DNA of 64,000 nucleotides from Nautilus pompilius (lineage: Eukaryota > Mollusca > Cephalopoda > Nautilida > Nautilidae), in the NCBI GenBank assembly GCA_018389105.1, contig JACATO010001531.1, positions 434,001-498,000 on the forward strand, read 5' to 3'. How positions within the stretch are numbered: the first letter of the stretch is position 1; every line of letters starts with the position of its first letter. Below are positions 35,201 through 42,900 of this stretch, in pieces. The position numbers and the translations under genes were made by a program. A model generated the notes under the pieces. That model was not told the DNA's origin. It saw only the letters and a list, made by a program, of their open reading frames with translations, and searched no databases.

Positions 35201-37914
35201 CAGATTTGAGTAGACACCAGAAGAACCCATAAATGCCGCATATGGAACTCTGAAACAAAAATTACCTATGAATCACACTTTGCATGTCAAAAAATCTGTG
35301 ACTGTTCTCAACAACTAAGTGACCTCACTGCATGCTGTGCATATGATATGTCATAAAATCTTGTTGAATGTTATTGTTAACATGTAACAGAAAAAACACA
35401 ATTTCATCAGCAGCATATTATAAGTCATTTTTATAAAAGGATATAGAAAGGTTTTTTATTGCATGTACATAAAGGAGCTATATATTTTTAAAAAAATTGT
35501 TTAAGGCAAATTAAAAACATTAAAGATAAAGAAAAATTAGGGATGTGATTGTTCAAACACTTTATGCTGTTAATATTGTTTAAACACAAATTGGAAACTT
35601 TCTTCCCGTCTTCTCCATCACCATCGCTGTATAAGCAATATAAGCCACCACACTTTAAATGTAGCTGGCAGTTGCTGTCATCTACAGACTGGTATTGCTT
35701 GAGTGCAGTAAATTTTGAAAGTAAAAAAAAAATATTTATATATAACAAATAGTTGTTCATTGTTTATAAGTTCATTTTCGACTATACAGCATGTTTTTGG
35801 CTGGATTTTTTAAAATTATTAATCTATAAATCTGGATTATAGGTGTTGTTTGACTCATGCTGGTTCTGCATTTCTGAATATGATATAAAGTTTTTGTTCG
35901 AACAGCTTTGTCACTTCAAAAGTGAGATTTAACTGCATTAACAGACATTGCTGTACCCCGGTGACCTTTTATATGCTACAATAACATCCTGTTTTCTGGT
36001 GATATCTGTGCTAAAGGTTACCCAATAATACATTTACAGTAAACCTGTTATCCAACTTGTCAAACAAGCCAAAATTAGTTCATTTTCACCTATTCAAACT
36101 TTGTAGTTTATGATTCTGTTACCAGGGGAGCTATATTTGTTGTCTGTGCATGATCTGATTGTTTCTTATTAGATGGTTAGCATCTTTCACACTTGCTTGT
36201 TGATCAGTTGTATTTCTCCCTTGCTAGTGATTTTTATCATTGATGATAATTATGATCCTTACAATATATTATCTAATACTACTAACTGAACTATTAATAG
36301 TGCTTTGGAAAGCATTAGTTCTTACTATTGAGCAAAACTAAAGAAAGACCAAGCTGTTGGATAAGCAGAAAAACTTGTTTAAAAACAATAGTCCATCCAG
36401 GTATTTAACTTTTTTGGATACCGGGTCATCTCTAGTTCCATTAGGGTTGGTTAGCAAGTTGTTGATTGTATTTGAATTCATTGTTGGAATTTAAGTCACA
36501 CACAAGCACTTCATAGAAATGGAAAGGATATTAAGTAAATTAGATTTTTGTTATTAATTTGTTGCAGTTATAGTACTTCTATATAATTTCATTTAAGGGA
36601 GATAAATGAAATAATCATAGGATTGTCCCCCTTTTGATATATGCGCAACAAATTCACCCAAATTTTCTTAAAACCTCAATTCCAGTTAATCAGAAGAGAG
36701 TCCCTATCTGGAGGATAGGACTACTTTTCTTTCTTTTTATGTGGTGTGTGCACTAGGTAGATATTAGTATATACTATTTGAAAAAAAAAATTAAAATTAG
36801 AATGACTTTATGGTATCTCATTTTTGTTGAATTTATTCTATAGAGTTAGTTAATGCTTTTCCCATCACATAATCAATGGTAATACAGTTAACTAATGAAC
36901 CTATACTTTATGTATCTCTCTCCATTGTCATTATTAGGGTTTAGACATGACATAGTATTTGTCTTTAAGTGGCCTGAGTTGGTCTTAGATCTGCAAACTT
37001 TTGGATTAATTTGACTATTGCTATAGTGCACTTTGCCTGTAGGGTTACTTTGTTTTGTTTTTATTCAGTTTCTTAATAACCACTTGGAAATTTTTATCTT
37101 TCGCAATTCTTGTAAGTCCTTATACATGTATTCTGGAGCTACATACCATGAGAAAGCATCTGTATCATTGAGGTTCATGTTGCTACACTGGCAAGATATA
37201 ATGCTTCTGAAATTGAATAACTTTTCATTCATTTCAGATAGAGGTGAGCTGTATACCTGGGGAAAAAATAAGTATGGTGTACTTGGTTTGGGTCATCCAA
37301 ATGACCAATATTTTCCACTGAAGGTAAGAGCTCTTCAGCTAAATTTTCCCCATGCCCTATATTCTGATGGCTGGCTTATATGCAATAAATCACACAAAAC
37401 ATGTTCTTCAGAATTAAGTTTGACATAAGGAACTGCTATGAAAGATTAGATTTTATTGGTTTTGACATTACAGTGGCAATTCTGTGGTTGTTCACCAAGT
37501 GCGTTGTTTGTAATCATCGATTCAGAAAGGAGCAGCTGAATTCTCAAATATGGCTAAGATCAGAGATCATGATTGCATTACTATTTGTTACGAAAATCCT
37601 GTGATTATCTTCACCTCAGGCATTGTGTACAGTCCTGTTGTTGACATCAAGGATTTTCTCTGCTCCACTAGAAGAATATGCAAGACATGTCATGAATTAA
37701 GTGTTCTTAATGTATTGTAAAAGCAGAACTTTAATTATAGTGTTATTTTTTTTTAATCATGAAATTCTCAACCAGATGATTAACAGCTCTTAACGCAAAT
37801 AATAAACTTTACTGGATGACATCTATTTTTATTCTGAAGGTGGCTATGCCAGCAGAAGTAGTCAGTGTCCACTGCGGAGTTGATCACACAGTGGCATGGT
37901 GCAAGTCATTTTGA
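11201..37914 (+). CDS. RCC1L: RCC1L (WBSCR16-like), mitochondrial RCC1-repeat protein, 12 coding exons
   Basis: Coding exons are 11201-11396, 16237-16334, 18777-18906, 22648-22776, 23158-23224, 23416-23467, 24988-25072, 25213-25323, 26406-26561, 27151-27324, 37238-37323 and 37840-37914. All junctions are GT-AG, phases are compatible throughout, and the product is 452 residues (human 464). RCC1 beta-propeller repeats are clear: VVQYVGENVTRTDRMYVWG, ACGYGFTLL, DGGRAHTLI, VCGQDHSLFLTDTGEVY, LFGWGNSEYNQLA, VCGLNHFAAVT, GELYTWGKNKYG and CGVDHTVAW at the C-terminus. RCC1L family proteins act in mitochondria, in mitoribosome assembly and OPA1-related GTPase exchange; the basic N-terminus fits import. 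The ATG follows directly after an acceptor-like CTAACAG with an in-frame TAA upstream, so exon 1 may be spliced to a 5' UTR exon. The exon 5 donor (GTACGT at 23225) was chosen to keep frame; GTAAAA at 23229 is an alternative. A strong GTAAGT 34 bp after the stop may mark a 3' UTR intron. Confidence 0.93.
11470..13331. other. RCC1L intron 1, part before the hAT insertion
   Basis: Intronic AT-rich DNA with T runs. Near 13270-13310 there is a short TG-rich stretch. No coding motif or paired repeat was recognised. Confidence 0.5.
13340..15920 (+). mobile_element. hAT transposon, 2581 bp, with terminal repeats and degenerate 8-bp target duplication
   Basis: The left end CAGTCATGAGCAACCT and the right end AGGTTGCTCATCACTG are inverted repeats with one mismatch over 16 bp. 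The flanking 8-mers are GTCTAGAG (13332-13339) and ATTTAGAG (15921-15928), a target duplication with two differences. The interior encodes a broken hAT transposase. The element sits in RCC1L intron 1 in the same orientation as the gene. It is older than the hAT copy at 19.6 kb. Confidence 0.88.
14048..15697 (+). pseudogene. hAT transposase pseudogene (GTF2IRD2/EPM2AIP1-like type)
   Basis: The order is a BED-like zinc finger (AVCLICNESVAVLKEYNVRR, about 14110-14165), then the catalytic-core segment with SIALDESTDVSH (about 14541-14576) and GIATDGVPSM (about 14741-14770), then the C-terminal hATC-type region (LPRKSFPELSNHALKM and SLFGSTYICEQFF, about 15466-15553). The frame breaks near 14296 and 14983 (TGA after RVAE), again around 15060, and the C-terminal part ends early at 15554. 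These breaks make it inactive. Proteins of this type are DDE transposases domesticated in vertebrates as GTF2IRD2 and the EPM2AIP1/ZBED5 group. Confidence 0.8.
16086..16100. repeat. (AT)n microsatellite
   Basis: A short uninterrupted AT run in RCC1L intron 1. Confidence 0.8.
16637..16709 (+). promoter_or_regulatory. Array of heat-shock elements (GAAnnTTC), strictly in register
   Basis: GAA or near-GAA starts at 16652, 16662, 16682, 16692 (GAG) and 16702. TTC starts at 16637, 16657, 16667, 16677, 16687 and 16707. All fall on one 5-bp lattice with alternating orientation, which is the binding geometry of trimeric HSF. The best block is at 16652-16669: GAActTTCtaGAAcaTTC. A TATA box lies 15 bp downstream. 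The array is in RCC1L intron 2 on the RCC1L strand, in front of a decayed ORF. HSF binding is inferred from the motif, not shown. Confidence 0.75.
16725..16732 (+). promoter_or_regulatory. TATA box (TATATAAA) below the heat-shock array
   Basis: A consensus TATA box sits 15 bp after the last TTC of the array. AATAAA follows at 16760-16765. A TATA box and a poly(A) signal so close together are typical of the R region of an LTR, so this may be an LTR remnant instead of a plain promoter. No second LTR copy or primer-binding site was found. Confidence 0.6.
16820..17880 (+). pseudogene. Decayed multicopy-type ORF with HGERLHQDI motif, no assigned function
   Basis: Several plus-strand frames, broken by stops and shifts, read in order: DSLYVCGFYIGPKQVRHD (about 16838-16891), GDQDKAWAPHVACGTCRSA followed by LEGWLRGDRKALPFSIPHIW (about 16942-17062), HIDACYFCLVDVSRYRNTKN (about 17075-17135), VPHTDDLPMPHPQ, a segment ending LKEWNLLDSS (about 17386-17415), NVKFLLETIDYKKYNWDVCG, and finally HSHLDFFKDNMGDFSDKHGE with RLHQDI (about 17758-17833). 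The CxxC and CYFC motifs suggest metal binding. I recall similar sequences in many copies in cnidarian, arthropod and mollusc genomes, without a known function. The heat-shock array and TATA box lie just upstream. Confidence 0.6.
17941..18770. other. RCC1L intron 2, unassigned part
   Basis: AT-rich intronic sequence between the decayed ORF and exon 3. An AATAAA near 18002 could be the poly(A) signal of the decayed ORF. Nothing else was recognised. Confidence 0.4.
19610..21941 (-). mobile_element. hAT transposon, 2332 bp, with exact 8-bp target duplication
   Basis: The terminal inverted repeats are CAGGGGTCACCAAAC (19610-19624) and GTTTGGTGACCCCTT (21927-21941); only the outermost base differs. 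They are flanked by identical 8-mers CTCTAGGT at 19602-19609 and 21942-21949. An exact 8-bp duplication is the hAT signature and indicates a fairly recent insertion. The transposase lies on the minus strand, antisense to RCC1L, in its intron 3. The interior ends carry CpG-rich sub-terminal sequence (GGGCCGGAT and GCGGGCCG). Confidence 0.95.
19912..21719 (-). pseudogene. Nearly intact hAT transposase with a few frame lesions
   Basis: The ATG at 21717-21719 opens MATKKRKVDAEC, followed by a BED-like finger (ASCVVCSESVAVLKEYNLRR). The core has AQDESTDLSSMLQLLVF and GVTVDGGKNMAG. A long central domain follows, then the C-terminal hATC region (FPKLKKFAAGMASLFGTTYV then CEQTFSKM), ending in a stop at 19912-19914. 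Lesions seen: a stop after EKYEP (about 21489), frame changes around 21410-21490 and near 21330, and one near 20330 (DLKK to AFMERFSDL). The 378-codon middle frame is uninterrupted. This is the best preserved transposase in the window and belongs to the GTF2IRD2/EPM2AIP1-like group. Confidence 0.85.
22830..23150. other. RCC1L intron 4, nothing recognised
   Basis: Short AT-rich intron between exons 4 and 5. Confidence 0.5.
23470..24985. other. RCC1L intron 6, nothing recognised
   Basis: AT-rich intronic sequence between exons 6 and 7. No transposase motif or paired repeat was found. Confidence 0.5.
25400..25955 (-). pseudogene. Tc1-like transposase C-terminal relic (RCC1L intron 8)
   Basis: On the minus strand the frame runs through EIDLLRGQVWKTPDF to VPQSPDINPIEHL, the SPDLNPIE motif carrying the third catalytic residue (Glu). 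After a frame break it ends in AKGGLTEY and a stop near 25445, the usual Tc1 C-terminus. The QQDNAP-type motif and the N-terminal helix-turn-helix are degenerate or missing. Confidence 0.7.
28665..28919 (+). other. Small ORF of 84 codons, unknown, possibly transposon-derived
   Basis: The frame opens MKMDIRKFLEKWKLETLEKE and is lysine-rich with a helical look. The MDIRKF start is reminiscent of N-termini of ZMYM/TTF-type hAT proteins, but no zinc finger or catalytic motif follows, and stops accumulate after 28919. It lies inside RCC1L intron 10 in sense orientation. It is not considered a host gene. Confidence 0.25.
29713..29760. repeat. Exact tandem duplication of a 24-bp unit
   Basis: The unit beginning CTTTCTCACTCAGTAG is present twice back to back without a mismatch (29713-29736 and 29737-29760), indicating a recent slippage or duplication event. 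Confidence 0.9.
30990..33260 (-). mobile_element. Non-LTR retrotransposon relic with reverse transcriptase and RNase H-like remains
   Basis: Read on the minus strand, broken frames show SLVVDLDFKDDYNKV (about 32200-32245, motif of RT block A), LPQGSPLLPILFNIHTMDLA (about 32095-32155, block B), TYVDDILACSSG (about 32010-32045, the catalytic Y-x-D-D block C), and further down IIIATDSSFKWPGVYC (about 31245-31295), which resembles the start of an RNase H domain. Upstream pieces to about 33260 may belong to the endonuclease/linker region. Many stops show it is old. The clade is uncertain; Jockey- or I-like is possible. Confidence 0.65.
33305..33870 (-). pseudogene. Tc1-like transposon relic (RCC1L intron 10)
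   Basis: Minus-strand fragments include GIGDLVIIGGNMNAVRYEQI (about 33750-33810), KHDKNPKYTANVVKSL (the QQDNDPKHTAK motif) and a degraded SPDLN stretch. They end with VLLDAWNISADIIKLQKYF (about 33475-33535). At 33308-33327 the sequence GCAAAAGTCTTAGGCAT resembles the terminal repeat of Tc1 elements. The other terminus was not located. Confidence 0.6.
34700..37030. other. RCC1L intron 10, 3' part without recognised features
   Basis: AT-rich sequence; no coding or repeat motif could be supported on either strand. Confidence 0.45.
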
Positions 37915-38122
37915 TGACCACATCTAACAGCAGCAGCTTTTTTTCTGGTAAGTAAAGCATAGGAGTTAAATCTGTCAATGTCCTTAGTGACCGACTAACA
38001 ATGGATGGCTTGCAAATTATAGGATTTCCTGGTTAAATAATAACCTAGCAGGTTTAAGGCTTATGATGTAAAAAAAAACAGATTATTTTCTTTTTTAATG
38101 TAGTAATCCACACTTTGTTTAT

Positions 38123-38128
38123 AATAAA
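38123..38128 (+). terminator. AATAAA, candidate poly(A) signal of RCC1L
   Basis: This is the first canonical signal found downstream of the RCC1L stop (37912-37914), about 210 bp further on. Assignment is by position. Confidence 0.5.
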
Positions 38129-38239
38129 TTAGCATTTTTCTGAATCAAAATAATGGAGTGTTCTCAATGGAAAACAAACAAACAAAAATTACTGGAGTTT
38201 CTCCATGAACAATATAACTGAATTACTACAAAAGATTGC

Positions 38240-38245
38240 TTTATT
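38240..38245 (-). terminator. AATAAA on the minus strand, candidate poly(A) signal of syndecan
   Basis: The complement of TTTATT lies about 1.57 kb after the syndecan stop. Further copies at 38351-38360 are equally possible. If used, the two convergent transcripts end about 100 bp apart. Confidence 0.4.
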
Positions 38246-38349
38246 TCCATTGTTGAAATACAAGTAAACTGACAAAAGAACATTTTACTCCAACACAGTA
38301 GAAACAGACAGAAAAGTAAACAGAAGTCACATTCTAGAAATCTGTAAAA

Positions 38350-39812
38350 ATTTATTTATTCTACTACATTGAAAAGTACAATGAATCATCAAAATAAGTT
38401 TCCAAGTAAATACAGACAGACTGCATAGCTAGACCTTTGTTTATTTCTGTTGTTCCTTAGTTTTTAAAAAATATACAGTATCATTCTCCCTGGACACAGT
38501 CAACCATATTCTCTCTCTCTGAAGGTGAACATCATATAAAACTATCTAACCTAAAGCCAATGTGCTTCTGTTCTTAGTAATTCATCTAGATCAGGACAAC
38601 GCAATGCCTGAGGTTCCATTTCTTTTTTAAGGAAAAAATGTACAAGTGTAGTAATGTTTTTAGTGTGTTAAAATTGATAACTCTATTAATGTTACAGATT
38701 ATCCCTTTACCCAAGTTATAGAGGTTCTTAAGGCATCGTAGTGTCAATCAGTTTCACTAACTTTTACAAAGTGCAGGTGGAGTAAAAACATTCTCATGTC
38801 AGGGTCAGTGATACTCTACATCGTTCTTTAAATAGTCCATACCACCATTCAGTAAAATACACAATATTTACAATTAGTTTGAAGCAGAACGTACAAGTCA
38901 ATGTTTACAGGTATCCAGAGAGAATAATAATCTGTTGCATCTTGGATTAATCCATACAGTTGAATGCAATTATTTTAATAAAAAATTAAATAGCTGGTGG
39001 AAGGTTTATATGATACCAGATAGATTCTGTACAACTTTGATTATTTTGTTACTGGAGGTGCATCACTGGTGAATGTTTTGATGATCAGTAGTGTGTAAAA
39101 TAATAATCTTTTATTCTATTAAAATTAGAGTGAAGCAAAATTCACAACCAGGTACAATTTCGCTACACACTAGTGCTTCTGAAGATGCACGAAAACCAAC
39201 AAAGCTTTATATACAAGGCACCTAATTCTTTACTTTTTAAAGTGAGGCCGCAAAAAAGACTTGTGCATTGTACATCTGTACAACACGCTTCACACACCCA
39301 CGCACTTCTTGCATACACACTGGAAGAGCAAATTTTCCATCAGGCTTGTATAAAAATTGTATTTAGTATTCACTTGCTCTAAAATTATTCTGAGAAGTTT
39401 TTACATAAACAGTAACACTATTATTACCAGCATGTTTCTACAGGCTCAGTCATGTGACTTGATTAGGTGAAGAACCCTGACCTGGCCTAGTTTGTACAGC
39501 TGGAATGTTATAATTTGACATCAGCAGGGGCACATGACTTCTACTTGTTTATATTCAGAGTGGTGGTGGTGGTAACATGAGCATTACACTCGGTTTGCTT
39601 TCAAAAAATTTCTTACCAACCACCACATTTTCAAAAGTGAAGTTGAGGTATTGCTTTTTAAATGTTGTTCCCATGGCATGTGCTCTTTCAACTCGGATGA
39701 TATTTTAAATTAATTATATAAACTCCCAACTAATTTATAGCAGATATGATGATGATATATCATAAAATGTGATTTTCAAATGTCCTTTTTACAAGTCTTG
39801 TTTGCTTGCCAC
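38350..39812 (-). other. Probable 3' UTR of syndecan
   Basis: Sequence between the syndecan stop codon and the candidate poly(A) signals has no coding signal. Long 3' UTRs are usual for syndecans. Extent is inferred from the poly(A) motifs only. Confidence 0.45.
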
Positions 39813-39976
39813 TCAAGCATATATTTCCTTATTAGGTGCTTTAGTGTAGGAATACTGCAGCTTTCGTGGCTCGTCCAAGGGGTAGCTTCCTTCATCCTTC
39901 TTACGCATCCTGTACACAATAAACATTACGAGGAGAATGGCACAGAACAAACCAACAACTGCACCGGCAATTATGG
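39813..39976 (-). CDS. SDC: Syndecan last coding exon: transmembrane helix and cytoplasmic tail
   Basis: Encodes the helix AIIAGAVVGLFCAILLVMFI with the GxxxG dimer motif, the C1 motif RMRKKDEGSY, variable segment PLDEPRKLQYSYT, and C2 motif KAPNKEIYA before TGA (39813-39815). The C-terminal EIYA (EFYA in vertebrates) is the PDZ-binding end for syntenin/CASK-type partners. This exon alone is diagnostic of syndecan. Confidence 0.97.
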
Positions 39977-42900
39977 CTGAAAAAGCAATAACAATATTTT
40001 ACATAGTTTGAAAACCCAAACTCAGAAAACTTGCTACAAAATTTAAGATTTAACATTTACATATGATAAAGGTATGGCTATAGAAAATGTATCTATTATA
40101 CTACTTTTTCTTTCCCTTCCAGGAAAAGAATACAACTAAGAAGTATGATGAAAGTTGCAACCATAAATAAGAATATTCTTGTGATGGCATTTGAAGGTAA
40201 ATATGCTTTTTAAAATGGGTTGAATAACATTGTGAACCACAACAGATGTCTGACTTAATTTGCACAAGAGCAGCAATGAATTCCCAACCCAAATGGAATC
40301 TGGAGCTGGTTGGAAATCTAAAACAGTCAGAATAGCTAGACGGACTATTTTTAAATAAGCATATACCTTTTCTTTGGAGAGTTTTTGAAGTACTAGATGA
40401 ACTTTACTGACAAGCAACCTGAGCATGTGCAGACAGACCCTAAATATCTAGTTAAGAAAAGGACTTGAAGTCAAGCAGGCTTGTACAAAAAGCATCTGTA
40501 ATTACTTCTTTCCTCCTAGGTTTTCTTGCATTGGTGCAAACAGACAATAATCTGGTGGCTGTAGTAGTGCATTCCCCCCTCTTTTTCTGTTTGTCCTAGA
40601 GAACTACATGGGTATTATCACCCCTGGACATATCAATCCTGGTTCATTTTAGCTAGCACACTTAACATAATAATAGCATGTTCACAGTTCATCTGTTTGT
40701 GTTCAAAATCAATTAATTTCTCTCATTTTTGGCAGCAGTATTGTTCATTTCAGTAAATACTCAAAGACCATCCTTATTGGATCCAACTTACTGTCAACAG
40801 CAGGCAGAGAAGTTTCCATGATACACGTTCTATATTACTTGCACTTCTCCATAAAGTGTAGTCAAAAAGTATCCAACCTTGAATTTGTTTGAACAAAATA
40901 ATAATGCGTGAGCGTCCTTCCTGATCATGCGCAAAAATTTTCGTGTCTGTAGGTTGCGCCAGTTGCCCGCAGTGACATGTTGAGTACAGACGTGAAGAGA
41001 GTGCTGTGTGATTTTTCTTTTTGAGTCAAGATGACCGAGTGCATTGAGCAAAGATACTATATCAAATTCTGCCAAAAACTTGGTGATACGCAAGCCCAGA
41101 CTATCGAGAAGATTCAGAAGGCCTTTGGAGATGATGCTATGGGGAAAAAACAAATAAAGGAGTGTTACAACCGGTTCAAAGATGGCCACACCTCAGTGGA
41201 CAGTGAGCCATGTTGTGGCAGACCATCGACTAGCAGAAACGACGAAATGATTGCAAAGGTTCGAGGAATAGTCTATGAAGACCGTCGTGTGACTATTGAG
41301 GAGATTGTTGCGGAAGTTGGAATCAGCCATGGGTCAGTTCAGTCAATTATAACAGAAGATTTGTGCATGAGGAGGGTGTCGGCCAAATTCGTACCAAAGA
41401 AAACAGAAAGGAAACCTCCCAGGACACGCTGGAGTGTGCTAGCCAAGATCAAAACTTCATGAACACTATCATCACTGGTGATGAGACATTGGTGTACGGC
41501 TATGACCCTGAAACAAAATTGCAATCATCCCAATGGAAGCATCCATCCTCGCCAAGACCAAAGAAAGCAAGACAGGTGCACAACAATGTTAAACTGATGA
41601 TGACCTGTTTTTTTTTTTTTGACTACAGAGGTATTGTGCACCATGAATATGCACCACAAGGTCAGACAATTAACAAAGAATACTACCTGGGGGGTTCTTC
41701 ATTGCCTTCGTGAAGCTGTGCGGCGAAAACGACCCGACCTGTGGGCAGCAAAGAACTGGCGCACACCCACGTCGTCCAAGCATAACACACCACTTGTTCA
41801 TCAGGCTTCCTACTCCCCAGACTTGGCTCCGTGCTTTTGGCTATTCCCAAAGCTCAGAAAAATACTCAAAGGGAGAAGATTTGAGTCAACAGAGGACATT
41901 AAGCAAAATTCGACAGCACAGCTCTACAGCATCCCAAAAAGGTGATTTCCAGAAATGTTTCCAGCAGTGGCAGGAACGCTGGCAGAAGTGTGTAGACTCC
42001 CAAGGCGAATACTTTGAAGCACACTAAATCAAAATGGTGAGTTTTTTAATATTACTTGTTTTTTTTGGCCAAAGGTCGGATACTTTTTGACTACACCTCG
42101 TATCTTATAGATAAGGTTTTCCTAATTGTTGGGTAAAGAGTGGTTTAGTGTCTGGTTTTAGTTAGATACGGAGGTTTGCTATTTTGTTTACCAGTAATTT
42201 TTGAATAAAAACAAATAGCTGCATGTATGTAGTCAGCTATAATGATGTTGCCACTCACCAGCTAAAATGCCAGGCTGACCAGTGATGGGCATTACTTGAT
42301 CATGAGTCTGTAATGATTTCACATCTGATTTGCTATCATCCACTGAAAAAACAAGTGTATCATGCGTGTGTGAATTTCAGCAGACACCAGCCAACTTATG
42401 TTACCTAACACTAAGTAGAGAATATCAAAAACAGATGGCTTCAGACATGGGCATTTAGAATTTAAAAAACTTTTATATCATAGATCCAAGAATTGAGAAG
42501 CACTGAAGAGAGTTTCCCCCCCCCCTTATCAACAGACTGAAATGTGTTTTGTGTTTTATGCTTTAGTACTTCAGAGCAGATATGAAAGATTAGCCTCAGT
42601 TGTTTAAAAAATACTGAAACCTACCCAGTTCTTACTTGGTTTCACAAAACTACTAAGAGCATGGTTAAGGTTTTAGAATGGGCGTCTTACAAATAGTTTT
42701 CAGAAAGTGCCAACCCAGGGATACATTTCTGTATCATTGTTGTCGTTAATCAGTCTCTACATTGGAACTCCACCAGTGAAATCCCTACTAGAACTCATTA
42801 GTTCAGTTGTATAACTACCAGGCTACTAGTTTCTGTATCAATTTCATTATCCCCAAGTACATCAGCTAGCAGTTTTTACTTACAGTCTGGGGTAGTGATG

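Larger units (their letters stand above)
27325..37237. other. RCC1L intron 10, 9.9 kb, repeat-filled
   Basis: The longest intron of the gene lies between exon 10 (ending in CACA|GTAAGT context) and exon 11. It contains a small unexplained ORF (28665-28919), a 24-bp tandem duplication, a LINE relic on the minus strand and a Tc1 relic. From about 34700 to 37230 nothing beyond AT-rich DNA was recognised. Confidence 0.7.
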
